Source: Deroplatys truncata | Lineage: Eukaryota > Arthropoda > Insecta > Mantodea > Mantidae | DNA length: 64,000 nucleotides | Direction of reading: 5' to 3' | Assembly (NCBI GenBank): GCA_030765065.1 | Contig: CM060990.1 | Span: 500,082,190-500,146,189 of the forward strand | Part shown: positions 22,289 to 33,889 of the stretch, in pieces | Layout of the letters: every line of letters starts with the position of its first letter | Position numbering within the stretch: position 1 is the stretch's first letter | Made by a program: the position numbers and the translations under genes | Notes under the pieces: model-generated | What the model was told of the DNA's origin: nothing | Database searches by the model: none | What the model saw: the letters and a program-made list of their open reading frames with translations, nothing else

Positions 22289-23771
22289 TGTTCTATAGGA
22301 ACGTTCTAGGGCTTCAGTGACAACGTTATTCCAGCTAATCAGCTGGCTGAATCTAATTTCCTGGTGAATATATGTAAGTTAAGCATCATACAAATCTAGC
22401 GCAGTATTGCATCAGTCTCCTTCCTCGATGGTAAACGTGGACACTCGATCTATGAGTTTTCCCATCTGCTACGCTTGGATATCATATTTCACAAGAATCA
22501 TCAAATCCAATTTACCTGCTATTCATATATATCCACTTCATAGAGCAAATCAGCCTCGTGTAGTGGGCCAGAACAGTAATATCATTGACTTTAGAAACAA
22601 GGATATAAGCATAATGCCCATAGCTTTTAGAAGAAGAAATCAGAGTCTTGGAGGATATAATAACGACTTGATTCGACGACCACTACATGCTCTGCCATTG
22701 ACAACCAATGTTTTAACGTCATTTAATCAAACGTTTCTTCAGGCATTGGGCTTTAGAATCCTATAATCATAGATATCACCAGTGTTACCGGGACGGCGAC
22801 ATACGACGACGAGATCAGTAAAGAAGAGGAACATGTGTTTTTGCCGTATAATACATCAGCTTGGACGCTAATGACGAGCTTGTCAAGCTGAGCATTTATA
22901 TACTTTACCTATCAATGGATGTATTACTAAACCTAATGGAGCAGTTAGTACTGCAAAGCTTATACACAATAGCCAGTCGGTGTTGGTACTGATTGGATCC
23001 AAGGACTCTAAAAACTGTATTATAGCGCCACAGGGTGAAGAGAATGCTGCTGTTAAACCTGTACTAATCCAGTACAGAGTGGCTGTGATTCGACTTTCTG
23101 ATGCTGAAATGTTTGAAATCCTCAAGAATGCCAAGCTGGATAAGACTCTGTTTCACCCATTTATGACCATGGATCTGCATACTCAACCTGCTGTGCCTCT
23201 AGCACTTACCTGGAATGCCGCCACCACATCTAAAAATGGAGAAGTCTATATTTGTCATTTTTGGTGCTCTGACTTTAAGATCGAGTAATGCAACTAAAGA
23301 CTGTTCGCTTTTTGATCATTGTAACTAGCTAATTTGAGACTTCATCTTAATAGTGAATGTTATTCCTATCGCGATAGGAGCTTTGACCTTGGAAACTCGA
23401 GATTTGCATCATTGCATGATCTGTACTCAAACTCTTATTGTGAAAAAGAGAATTATCGTTTATTGAAGAGAAAAGATTTTTCTTAAATTTGCTCCTATAT
23501 TTTTTATAGATTGCTCTCATCAACCAGAGGAAGTTGTAAATGGCTGTGTCACCATCAGAATAGGAATTCAAGCTAGTGCAGATATCCCTGCACAGACCTC
23601 CTTGTATTGTGTAATAATTCATGATAAAGTATTTACATACAAGCCTCTGAATCATGTGATGCAGCTTATACTTTAAACTAATCATTGTAAGGATTTATTT
23701 TTGCATTAGGAATGTAAGGATTTTTAATGAATAAAAAAACATGATGTAAAAGCATAGCTTCATTCTTTTTA
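22272..23771. repeat. Right inverted arm of the virus-like element
   Basis: It is the reverse complement of 18085-19563. Its inner edge (ATTTTTTCCAATGATTG) cuts off the protease fragment. The two arms differ by scattered substitutions, so they are neither a fresh duplication nor perfectly homogenised. Confidence 0.85.
22407..23288 (+). pseudogene. Unidentified arm-encoded protein, right copy
   Basis: Three consecutive islands on the plus strand appear to be one ancestral protein. The first is 22407-22766, with NIIDFRNKDISIMPIAF and LRRPLHA-like text, ending in a stop. The second is about 22786-22860, with EEEHVFLPYNTSAW. The third is about 22905-23288, open from ITKPNGAVSTAKLIHNS through RVAVIRLSDAEMFEIL to DFKIE and a TAA. 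Frame changes lie near 22860-22905. No signal peptide or membrane segment is evident. I do not recognise the family. In this setting a capsid or other virion protein is possible, unproven. Confidence 0.45.
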
Positions 23772-25129
23772 TTATTATTTATCATACATTTCCATTACTT
23801 TCCTACTCCAACTCCTCGTTCCTATACATGACGTTTCACTTGTAACGGATACGTTATGCCAATTTCTTTATTATTTAAATGAATGTCTCTTTATTTTCAT
23901 AATTTTATTCCTACATAGAAAACAGTCTTGGTACTGTTAATCTATACAGGATTCAGATCTTTTAGGGTTCAAAAGTCATCACTATTTAAAAGTATTTTCA
24001 CAATCATTTTAATTACTGCTCACAATTCTTATTTTCACCACATATAGGGAGACTCGCTCGAGCTAACTCTCAGCTATGTCTTGTATTGTATACACAATTA
24101 TCCGTGTTTTTCATCGTATGCCCTGGAGTGTTATATAAGAATCCTGTCTTAACGTGTTTCGGTGTTATAGACGTCTCAGCACCCGCTTCTTACCGAAATG
24201 TATCTTGGAGGTGTCGACGCTGGTTATTCTAACCTCCATGAGCGTCAGTAGCCTTTCCTGAGCTGCAAAGCTGTTCTTCTTTTTCCCCTTAATCCGTCTG
24301 AAACACTACAGAACGAATGTCTTAAAAACATGCTTTTGTAAGTGAAGGTAACCTTAAAGAATTACATTTTTTGTTAGGATACGTGTAAAGTGAAAGACAA
24401 AAGATTTGTATAAACATTCGGATATCAGACGCTATTTCAATGTGATAGATATATAACTGTATTAAAAAATGTGACACTGTGATTTCATGAATTTTTGTTA
24501 TAAATTGTATAACATATATCTTTTTTATCTTTATATGTAATATCAATGAGTCATTTGTTTTATTTATGAATCTTTTTCATAGTAAAATAGGAAAACATTG
24601 AATACTTAATTTTGACACTTCCCCCAATACAAAGGACAATTTGCATGTCTAAAATTTCCCCATCTCTGCCATGCCCTTATGTATATTCTCCCAGGCATTT
24701 CTGCAAGCTCTTCGTTGGTTAAAGAATTATAGCGTTCAGGCAAGAACACTTGACAATCCTCCAGTGAAGATACGATCCTGGTGCCGTATCTTGTTTGAGC
24801 TCCCTTTAAGGCCTTTATCTCAATATTTAAGACCTATTTCGAGATCTTGAACTCGCCGAGTCGGTGGGAAACTACGCTCTTCAGCCATCTTGTTAAGTCT
24901 ATCTGCTAAACAGTGTGCAACAGAAATTGATCATGAATTATTATTTTAATGTATTAACCAGATGGAATGACAAGTTATGCATTTCTTTATATTGGAACTA
25001 AAGTGTGTGTTGTGCTACATGACCACAGTTTTTGTAAGTATGCTTATGCATGCTTGTGTTCGGGTATACTCCTAGGTATTCGTATAGGTTCGGGTGTTTG
25101 GTAGAAGCGTTCATTTGTGACAATCATGT
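23772..25129. other. AT-rich interval, nothing recognised
   Basis: No coding similarity, RNA gene or clear repeat was seen between the virus-like element and the tandem array at 25130. Confidence 0.5.
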
Positions 25130-25510
25130 AGGCGGTGAAATCTGTATGATGGTGAATTGAAGAAGAGCGTGTGTGGAAATTCCTGTGATGGTGAAACACA
25201 GAGTGGTAGAGAGAATCGTGTGAATGTGAATGGAAGAAGAGTGTGTAGACAAACAAAGAATGACTAGAGCAAATCATAGGAATGTTAATTGAGGATGAAC
25301 GTGTAGAGAAACAAAGAATGCGTAGAGAAAATTATGTGAATGTTAATGGAAGATGAAACTGCAGAGAAACCAAGAATCAGTAGAGAAAATCGTATGAGTG
25401 TTTATGGAAGAAGAACATGTAGAAGAAATCATGTGATAGTTAATAGAAGAATGAGTAGAGAAAATCCTGTGAACGGAAGAAGAGTGTGCCGAGAAATCCA
25501 TGTGAGTGTA
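25130..25510. repeat. Degenerate tandem repeat (GTAGAGAAAATCATGTGAATG type)
   Basis: Units of roughly 30 and 60 bp built from AGAGAAAATC.TGTGA and GGAAGAAGAGTGTGTAGA recur across the stretch. An isolated similar unit is at 30316-30350. Arg-rich open frames on the plus strand follow from the repeat. Confidence 0.65.
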
Positions 25511-26090
25511 AAGTTCAGATTAAAAAATATGATACTCTTGCAACGGATCGACTTTCATGCACTGCATCGTTTAAACAAAATTAAATGTATTGTAAAAGCC
25601 ACCACTGATTTCTATAGTTATTAAAAACTTACTCACTTTGCAAAGTTTCGTGTTGATGAATGCTATGTGTGTAGAATCGATGACTCGCACCTCTTTTTAA
25701 ATTAAAAACACCTCGCGCTGATTTTTGAAGTTCTTTAAAATTTAAATGTAGTGTTATTAAGCTCACAACGGTTCTAGCATGCGTCGTTAGCTGTTTATAT
25801 AGCAATCTAAATCCCCCTTGGCTATGTCAGCTCATCGTCATGGTGGGGATGCTTACACGTCACGTGATTATTTTCACGCAATGGAATTATCACTTGTTGC
25901 GCTTGCGTAGAGGCTCTCAGCACTTCTAACCCTACTTGATTCAATTGCCTCCTCTCTCTCACTCACTCAGAGAATACCTCCATAATGTCTTTCCCTATTT
26001 TCTATCCTCTTGTCAGTATTGTTGTATCCTTCACCATTGTTGCGCTTTTGTATAGAAGCAATGAGTCCTAAGTTTGACAACTTTGTTCTG
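25511..26090. other. Interval without gene, next to a truncated retrotransposon
   Basis: No pol domain or second LTR is visible here, although both would be expected downstream of the minus-strand gag if the LTR element were complete. Confidence 0.5.
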
Positions 26091-28000
26091 TCAGCAGTGT
26101 GTAAGGTGTTTACCTGGCCCCTCAAACACCTGGGCTCGGTTTCCCTGATTCTGATTATTGCTAGTGCTTGAGTGGTTATTGTTCAATTCCGAGTTTGATC
26201 CCCATCTTCGTCCAATGTTCGTGTTTTCGATAATCTGTGAGGGTACCGAACTGTGTCTCCCTGATCCATTGGAATATCTCCGGCGTCTATCACGGTTTCC
26301 TTTGTGCATGTTTTGGTCAGGCGAGTTTCTGCCTCCATTGTTGCGGTTGTCTTGGTGATAATGGCTACGCGCTGTGTGGCGGATATTATTAATGTGTGCT
26401 TCTCTTCCATGTGGCTTCTTTTCTGTGTTATGTTGATATGGTTGCAGTCTTCTCTCATATCGTGGTGGCTGGAAGCTTATCCTTGTCCTCGGTGACGTCG
26501 AGTGCCGTTCATTGTTATTGAAGTGAGGGGCTCTTGCCCCGGTCCCCGAAAATGGTGGTGATTGTCGGCCAACTTGTGGATAGTTGCTCCGTTGTGTTTG
26601 TCACGTGTTGCTTATGCTGGGGTTCTGATCGAAAGCTGTGATGAGCTCCAGCATTTTCGATATCGTTTGTGGTTGGGCAACAATTAAACCATTCCGTATT
26701 TGTGGGTCAAAATGATTGATGAGTAGAGCAATCACTTCTGTGTCTGACAGTGGTGGTTCTATTTGTTTGCTCTTTTGTGCAAATGTGAGTACATAATCAA
26801 TCAAGTTGCCATGAATATTCTGATTATAGCGGCCATTGTTGAGCTGTAGTCTACCTTTGTTAACCTCTGTTGGTCCCCAGTAACGTAATGGAAAAGCCTG
26901 TTTAAATTCACTGTACGACAAAGAATCTCCCAACTTGAGGCGCAGCCAGTTCAGTGCACGCCCTTTTAAGCATTTTCTTACAATTCATTTTATCCCCTCT
27001 GGAGTGGCTTTTAATCTAAAGTATTGGTCCAATTCACTAATGAATTCTTTTGGGTGATCTCCTTTTACTTCATCAAATATTGGGGGTGACAACTAATTTA
27101 ACAGGTGAGAATTTAAGTTAGTGGTATTATGAGAGCAGGTGACCGGTGTCGTTACACTTCTAGCAGGCACATCATAATTACATTGGTTACGTAAGTTGTT
27201 GGAGGCTACGCGCGGTAACAATGGAGTGCTGCCGGAGTCTGCCGATCTTTGGAATTCACTAGATGAACTTTGACTTGCGGTAGGTTCCAGTTCCAATCTT
27301 TGTACAGAATTCCTTAACTCATTAATTTCTCTATCATGCACTACATTCATTGTTTGTACAACATTTCTATGTTTATTAATTTCTTGCGAATTTGTTACCT
27401 GAGAAGCGGTTACCACTTTCAACGGCCGTGAGTTCCGAATCCACCCTGTTTGCTAATGCTTGTTGGCTTTGTGATAATGTTTCTTTTACCTGCCCTAACT
27501 GGTTTTGCATTCTCTCATTATTAGCTGTTAATGTTTCTACCTGTGAAGTAACAATATCGGACAAAGTGGCTATTTTACCTTTACTGACTTGCAGCTGCTA
27601 TTTTAATGATAAACATTTTGTTTGAATATTTGCCTGTCCTAAGCTAATTTGTTCTAACGTTTCTTATACATTGTTTAGTTGTTGATTGCTAGAAACGAAC
27701 GTTTCCTGTACCTTTCCTTATTTATTGTATTTGTTCCTGTAATTGTCTATTCGAATCTCTCAATGTTGAGGTGAGCATGAACTGCAGCATCTGCGTTAAA
27801 TTGGCAGAGCTGTGTCCGGATTTTACTACATTAATTGTTACATCATCTGGTATGTTTTGAGTTGTAATAGTATGTGACTCAGGTTGTGTGTGATTATTAT
27901 GCTGGCCCAGAGGTGGAGCATTGGTTTTTCCCTCTACGTGGGTGTCAGTATTGGATTTTTCAGCCACGATTAAAATTTTGTTATTTCTGAGCAATATGCA
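26091..28000 (-). pseudogene. LTR-retrotransposon gag, broken
   Basis: The N-terminal part (27994-27100) is rich in Gln and Asn and predicted to be coiled-coil (for example NERMQNQLGQVKETLSQSQQ), in several frames. The central part, around 27040-26600, has LDQYFRLKATPEG, CLKGRALNWLRLKLGD and LINHFDPQIRNGLI, typical of a retrotransposon gag capsid domain. The C-terminal part to 26091 is in the same frame as the capsid part but lies after a TGA near 26610. It is Arg/Asn-rich (NRDRRRRYSNGSG) and has no zinc knuckle, so nucleic-acid binding may rest on the basic tail. Another in-frame stop lies near 26990. Confidence 0.65.
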
Positions 28001-28185
28001 ATTTTAAAATTTAACAATTGTGACTGATATAAACTGATACATTAAATTTTGGTAGGTTACCCTTTGCAGACCTGAAGTTCTTTAAGGTCTAGTTGCGTGG
28101 GCGGTGACCGCTTTGAAGCTGATGTGCATTGACTCCTTGACTGCGTGGGTGGTGCCTCCTTTACTGAAACCACGTTGGCGCCATT

Positions 28186-28683
28186 TGTAGCGGGAAATCG
28201 TTGATCAGTAGCATCTAGATAGCGTCGTTCCCCCGGTTTTGCTATCTGCTGCAGTGTTCTTGTCCTTGGCTATTACAGCTCATCTGCGGCTATGTTTACC
28301 ATTCCTAATCTTTACCTATATAGCTAATTCTTGAGTCTCAGTGTTATCGTGGTGAGGCGAATTAAAATATACCGCATTTCCATTAATAAATATGGTTTAT
28401 TATCAAATCAAATATTTTATGAGCGGCTAGCTTTCCTCATTACACCACTTCCCACCATTTGAATAAATCAGGAACCTAAACTAACTGCACATGTCTTCCC
28501 ACCCATATGCACACACGTGCATTTGTCGTCAAGAGAGCAGCACTTTGTGTTGACGAGATTCTATAAGAGAGTGAAAATCTGGGGCTTTGTTCCCCTTTAT
28601 ATACCTAAGCCTAGTGACGCTTACCTCCGCGCCTCAAATGTAACGACATTTCTAATTGCTCCTCAGACAGCGTTAGCTTAACA
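28186..28683 (-). repeat. 5' LTR with TATA box and poly(A) signal
   Basis: On the minus strand the segment starts TGTTAAGC at 28683 and ends CGCTACA at 28186, with the TG...CA ends of an LTR. It contains GGTATATAAAGGGG near 28605-28590 as TATA box and AATAAA near 28400 as poly(A) signal. The primer binding site follows directly. Confidence 0.6.
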
Positions 28684-31600
28684 TGTATTAGAATATTCTA
28701 CTCCAAAGTTTTGCGCATACGCGTCCCCATGACGCGCAGGAAGCGGATACAATATCTCCGTCTCTTTCTTTTCTCTATCTATCTCTTTCTATTTCTCCTT
28801 ACCGCTACCGGCTCCCTGTTCATTAGCTTGGTGAAAGGTGGTTTTACCTGGAATTTGCTAGCTCACCCGTCTCTTACAATCTGCTTTGTGCAATTTTTGG
28901 TTCTTAAACATTTTAACATGTTTCTTAGCGAATTATATTATTACTATGTACAATTCTTATATATCTGTGGTATATCCCCTTTCAATATATTGGCATTATC
29001 TGTTTTCAAAGTTCTTGCTTTTAGTTTTGTTCGATAATTTGCTAGAGAGTAATTTACATAATGATATACTTCAAAAAGTAAATGCCTTGGATTTGTGATA
29101 AGTGAAGCTTTGCTAGAAACACTTCCATTGAAAAGGGAATTCCTTAATCAAGCTTGTAAGTGCTTTGAAATTTGCTCTGAAAGTGTGCTCAAAGAGTGTG
29201 TTATATAATTTTCATTTTTTTTCACTGAAAGAGTGTTTATCGTACTTCTGGCTTGTGTGCTGCATTTCCTAATAGCTTTATACGTGTTGTACACTCGGTC
29301 AAATTAAAACTGGCCGGCGTCTGAGAGACGGAACTCGAATCGGGTACTTCCGTGAGCGCTCAGGGCAGTCAGGCTTTGTTCAAAAGACTACGCATATTCT
29401 TGTAAACTGGTCGCAGGCAACGTTTCCCCAGCCGGCTACAAAGCGAACGGAAAGCTTTGAAGCCTGATCATAAACCCATCAGTAAACGATTAGTAGGGTC
29501 TTCCCACCCCTCAACTACAATACGTGGTCCTTTCTTTAGCTCCATCAAAGCAAAGCGTTGTTGCAATGTCATTTCTGTTGTTTCTTCGGTTTTAGCAGCT
29601 TTGACTTTTCGCACGTGCTTTTCTTCCATCTTTTAGTTAAGCTTATATCTTACTTCTTCAGAGAAGTTATATAGTGTCTTACTTAGTGCAGTTTTGTAAG
29701 TTTAGCACTGTTTAATAGTTATTAGCGTTTAGTAGCTTAATTAAGATGTGGAGGTCATGGGAAATGAACCAAGCTGCTGCCCCTCCTACCGCACCAGCAA
29801 ATGACCCTCTGCCGAGTAGAAAAGGGCTACAAAAACTTTGAATAAGCAAAGCCGGATTTTGGTGTGTAACGTTCACGAACATGTAGAAAGGACCCTTTAG
29901 GAAAAATGTTTGTTATTATTTTGAATTTCTCAAAAACAGCTATAACTATTTTTAGTAAAATACCGCATGTTTAAAATATTTGCATGAAGAATAAAATTTG
30001 TATCTTGAATTTTATGTTCTGGGAATAACTTGTAAATTCCTCCTTGTTCTCAACTTTTTGTATAACTGGTAAACCGTAAGAGATGGAAAACTCTTACTGT
30101 GCGTAAAATGCAATCTCAAGTTGGAAGTCCCTGTCTGTATTTTCCGCGTGGTCATGCTAAGAGCATGGGATTTCAAAGCCATCATATAGTCATCTGGTTT
30201 TTAAAAATCTGACTATCGCTTTAGCCTATGTATTTACAACGAAATGCACAATGAAATTTTATCTCGTTTAAGAAGAAACAGATAGAAGAATTAGCTTTTG
30301 CAAAAGTAGTTTGTAGAAGAGTGAGTAGAGATAATCATGTGAATCTAACACAGAAGATTCCTTTTTATTTTCTTTCTTTTGCCTTCCGTAATTTTACTTA
30401 TCCTGCATTTTATAATAAAGCTATTCATTTAAGTAAACAGAATCTGTCATACTTATAAATCTTACATCCTAAACAATACACAAATTCTTGCATTAGCTTT
30501 ATATTAATAAAATTGTTTTTGTGAAGAAAACTTATTATCTTTTCAAAACTACAAATAAAACACCTATCTTCCAAGGGTGATACAAAGACTTGCGTTCGCT
30601 TTACTTTTTTCACCTGCTGCTTCTTCTTCTTCTTCTTTTTAATTTTACATATTTACTGTTTTTGTTTACATCTTCTGGAACTTGGTTTTTCTACATTTTG
30701 TGGTTGCAGGACAGACAAATTAAAGAATACTTTCACCATAGAAGCTATGTAATAGCACAGTAATAACTGAAGTGAGCAAAACTGCAAACATGCAACCCTT
30801 ATTTATAAAAATTAACTGTTGGGTTAAATAGCACAATCAAAAATGATGCTTTGATTTGGGAGTAAGAGTTCTTTTCAGAATAAGTTCATATTTTTGTATT
30901 TTAATTATTTAATGATAGTCCAACAATGTGTAGTTAATTCAGGACATGTTTCTAAGTTTCTTTCGGATATATTAACATGCATTTTCATTGTTGTAGCGTA
31001 GTATATTAGTTCAGATTATTCTCAGTTATATTTTAAAGCGTTTGTAACATAAATGTAATTATTATGCGATGCATAGTTGTTTACTACATTTGTGTGTAAA
31101 GCAAGCAGACAAACTGCATGATTGTATTCTGTACATGTGGAAATCAGCTACAAAGTTTTGCTTTTAAATACTAATTTTAACTGTGGCAACAACGCGCACG
31201 TGCACATGGATGTCACTAAGATATTTATGGTGGTTGTGGTTAGGGAGGGTAGGGAACAAGTGTTTGGCTACTGTACAAAGGCCACCGGTTGGGGATCCTT
31301 AGACTGCGATGACCATAGTAGTTATAATGGGGAACACAACTATAATCACACAAGTCTTCAGAGAAAATAATTCATATACGAGATTTCAAACAGACAGGTG
31401 TTTCGGAGTGTTTCAGCACTGAGTATTTGTAACCAAAACACACTTTGTTCATCTATGAAATTATCTGTGCAAACTTTAATTATTTACCACAGATACTGAA
31501 ATTTGTTGTAAGAGATCGTTTGTACCAGTGTTAACTTTTTCCTCTGGAAAATTGGAATAAGAAATGCTGGTTTCCATGTGACAAAGAAATGGTTCCCCAT

Positions 31601-32837
31601 TTTAATTTTTATTTCTATGCACTTGATGACTACTAATCAATAGTTGCATGTATAATAAGAGACATAAATATGCACATAGTATTACATTTCAGTTGCGTTT
31701 GCTATACTTTGTCTTTTTGGGGGAGGGGCATTTAGTGGATTTAGTGCACTTTTAGTATGCTTTCCGTATAAGCTACGGTTAATTTTTTTATTGAAGTAAA
31801 GAAATTTAAAATGTGTTAAATTTTGTTCAGACTCTTCAATATAGAATGGCCTATTCCATACATGCAGTGATTCTCTAAAGAATTGAAAACTATTAGGATG
31901 TTCTCCGTATAAGGTATCCTGAATTCCGTACCAATTAAAACAAATTTTAAATCTTTCCATAAAATTTATTCCATGGATAAATCTTCAACTCCATGCGTGT
32001 GGTAATCCGCCTAAAAGCTGAAAGTATTTGTAAATCACCAGAATTTTTTACCGATAACCAGCAAATTCGGAATATAGGAACAAATGTTCTTCAATCTGTT
32101 TTTGTATAGCATTTGAACACTCCAACTCCGTACGTGCAGTTTGTCTAAATCTGGACATCCTTAGGATGCTATCTAGGAAACTGCCCTTAATTTTGTATAG
32201 CTTTGAATAAAATTTGAAATGTGCCTTCAAACTTCTGTACAGAGAGTCTCAACTCCGTATTTGCTGGCGTTTGTATCATGCGTACTCACGGACAAAAGAA
32301 CAACGCAGTAGCAATTGCACCTAAAAAGGTTTTCCGCGTATCCTTAGATATTAGATATTTTGTATTTACCTCTCGCACGGCAGATACTCCACCGCTTGCG
32401 TGGCTGACGAGAAAGACCCGCTACTGCGCACCCGTTTAGTTCCCCTGTGACGTCACGAGCTTAGTCTGAAGTGCAATGGCCTATAAGGAAGGGTAGCGGC
32501 TGTACGTAAAATACGTTGTGTAGATATGTACGTAATAAATATTATGAAAAGCTTCCACCCACTGTTTATTTACACAAGTCATGTGTAAGTTGACTTTGTG
32601 AAATTCAGTTGGAATCCGGGCGTAGCACTGAAAATTACGAATCTGATTGTCTCCCTATACAAGATACTGGCAGGAAATATAAAGTACAGGCACGAAATTA
32701 CTTGAACACTACGTTACATGCCTTTGCCACAGTATTACAGTATTTCGATAGTATTTAATTAATTAACTACGGCAATTAAGAATGCACTCTTTAGAATAAA
32801 AGACATATATGAAACTTGGAAAACCTGGAATACAGCG
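28684..32837. other. Interval without recognisable genes
   Basis: AT-rich DNA with short open frames of local composition. One small frame is listed separately. A CTT run lies at 30619-30638. Confidence 0.45.
29474..29634 (-). CDS. Small hypothetical frame, 53 codons
   Basis: A minus-strand ATG at about 29634 opens a charged, non-repetitive reading with ETTEMTLQQRFALMELKKG and VEGWEDPTNRL, ending in TGA near 29474. After the stop the same frame stays open for another 30 or so codons. The composition is more protein-like than the surroundings. It could be a fragment of a transposon protein or an exon; no family was recognised. Confidence 0.25.
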
Positions 32838-33135
32838 TGAACCTCCTAAAACTTGCACCGCAAATATTTCGGAAATGGAAAGTGCTATTGATGTGCAGTT
32901 TTCACAGCAGTAATTGGTACTTAGGGGCTCATTCATTTAGCCTATAAATAGATTTTAATAATACTGAGGTGTATTTTTTGTGCAAAAATAAATTTTTTTA
33001 AATGGAACAATGCCTAGTTGCATCAACAGAATACAGGTAGGGTAAATTAAAATGTCAGTGGCGTTTGTTGCAAGATTCTAGTCTAAGTGGTTTACGAGAA
33101 GTCTTATTTTGAAACCTTTACGCACCGACAACTTG
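32838..33135. repeat. Outer extension of the left palindrome arm
   Basis: This 300-bp stretch is the inverted counterpart of 52962-53265, sharing for example GCACCGCAAATATTTCGG. It is more diverged than the inner arms, roughly one difference in eight by eye. On the right side the match is separated from the inner arm by 1.25 kb that holds a transposase. It may be the 5' end of that transposon, in which case the left side has an internally deleted copy. Confidence 0.7.
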
Positions 33136-33224
33136 TACAACCTGTGGTAGCAGTAGAGATATAATAGCGACTTGAGCACAGTAGAGAGATGCCGACAAGC
33201 GATAAAGTTCTTTGTTCTACGCCG

Positions 33225-33320
33225 ACAAGCCCCGCCCCCTCCCTTTGTGTGCTCACATGCCGCCAGGTCTCGTGTCGTTAGGCCCCGCCCCCTCTCGCTT
33301 TGTGTGCTCACCTAATGCCG
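33225..33320. promoter_or_regulatory. Paired GC-box motif, left arm
   Basis: GCCCCGCCCCCTCCCTTTG and GCCCCGCCCCCTCTCGCTTT, each followed by GTGTGCTCAC, lie 51 bp apart in otherwise AT-rich DNA. They resemble Sp1-type GC boxes. The mirrored pair is at about 51530-51625. Promoter activity is inference. Confidence 0.35.
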
Positions 33321-33611
33321 GCAGTATCTGTGCTAACATGTTCTACCCCCTCCCCCATGCGTTCTACTGTGGCGTCATGACTTGATGGAATTGTTTTCTC
33401 GAGTCCTGCCGCCCCTCGGCAAATTAATTAGGTAATGTTCGTCAAACATTTTTTTTATGATTACTAAGGTCTGCAGATTGCATCCTCGAGCAATTAAGTT
33501 TTTTGATTAATTAATTGTTGACTGGAGCTTGAGTATAAGTAGTCTGCTCACGGTAACAGTCTGTCATGTAATGAAACACTGCAGCCTTCTTGTATCTGGG
33601 GAAATCGCTTG

Positions 33612-33772
33612 TCCATTAGCTGAACATGTTAGACGCTTTCAACACATTAATAGGCTTTTAAGTTTACATTCCGGATCTGTTTACATACATTAGCGATCAA
33701 CGACATACTTCCGCCAGGCGGTAACGGTGACCTCCATTAGCTGACCCGTTAGACGCTTTCACCCCATTAGCG
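33612..33772. repeat. Direct repeat CATTAGCTGA...GTTAGACGCTTTCA
   Basis: Two copies of about 38 bp (from 33616 and 33736) share CATTAGCTGA, GTTAGACGCTTTCA and a terminal CATTA. The mirror is in the right arm at about 51080-51240. Confidence 0.7.
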
Positions 33773-33889
33773 AACAATGTCAGTAATTGTTTTCCTAAGT
33801 GCTCTGCCCAACACTCAACACTTTAGATTTTAGCGATGGAAATGATATAAAAAGCAGCAGCTTCTCCAACGAGTTCCAAGTTGACCAGG

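Larger units (their letters stand above)
18085..23771. mobile_element. Degraded adintovirus/Polinton-like element with 1.5-kb inverted arms
   Basis: Two long inverted arms (18085-19563 and 22272-23771) enclose 2.7 kb of single-copy DNA. The centre encodes, left to right: a C2HC-finger gene (minus), a 21-bp tandem array, a probable packaging-ATPase N-terminus (minus), a phospholipase A2/pX-like gene (plus) and an adenain-like protease N-terminus (plus). That set is characteristic of adintoviruses and Polinton/Maverick elements, which typically have long terminal inverted repeats. Here DNA polymerase, integrase and capsid genes are not recognisable, so it is an internally deleted, dead copy. 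No target duplication could be identified. Confidence 0.75.
26091..28683 (-). mobile_element. Truncated LTR retrotransposon: 5' LTR plus gag
   Basis: On the minus strand an LTR (28683-28186) is followed by AATGGCGCCAACGTGG, a primer-binding-site-like sequence beginning TGGCGCC, and then a long gag-like coding region that stops at 26091. No protease, reverse transcriptase or 3' LTR follows. Gypsy-type affinity is suggested by the gag sequence but is not proven. Confidence 0.65.

Noticed and set aside
23347-23685. 112-aa minus-strand frame in the right arm, mirrored at 18101-18334
   Set aside because: It lies antisense and mostly downstream of the arm-encoded protein, differs in length between the arms and has no recognisable motif. 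It is probably the complement of untranslated arm sequence.
31122-32439. Several 60-90-aa frames between the LTR element and the palindrome
   Set aside because: Their composition follows local AT richness, and there is no domain, splice context or repetition that would support a gene.
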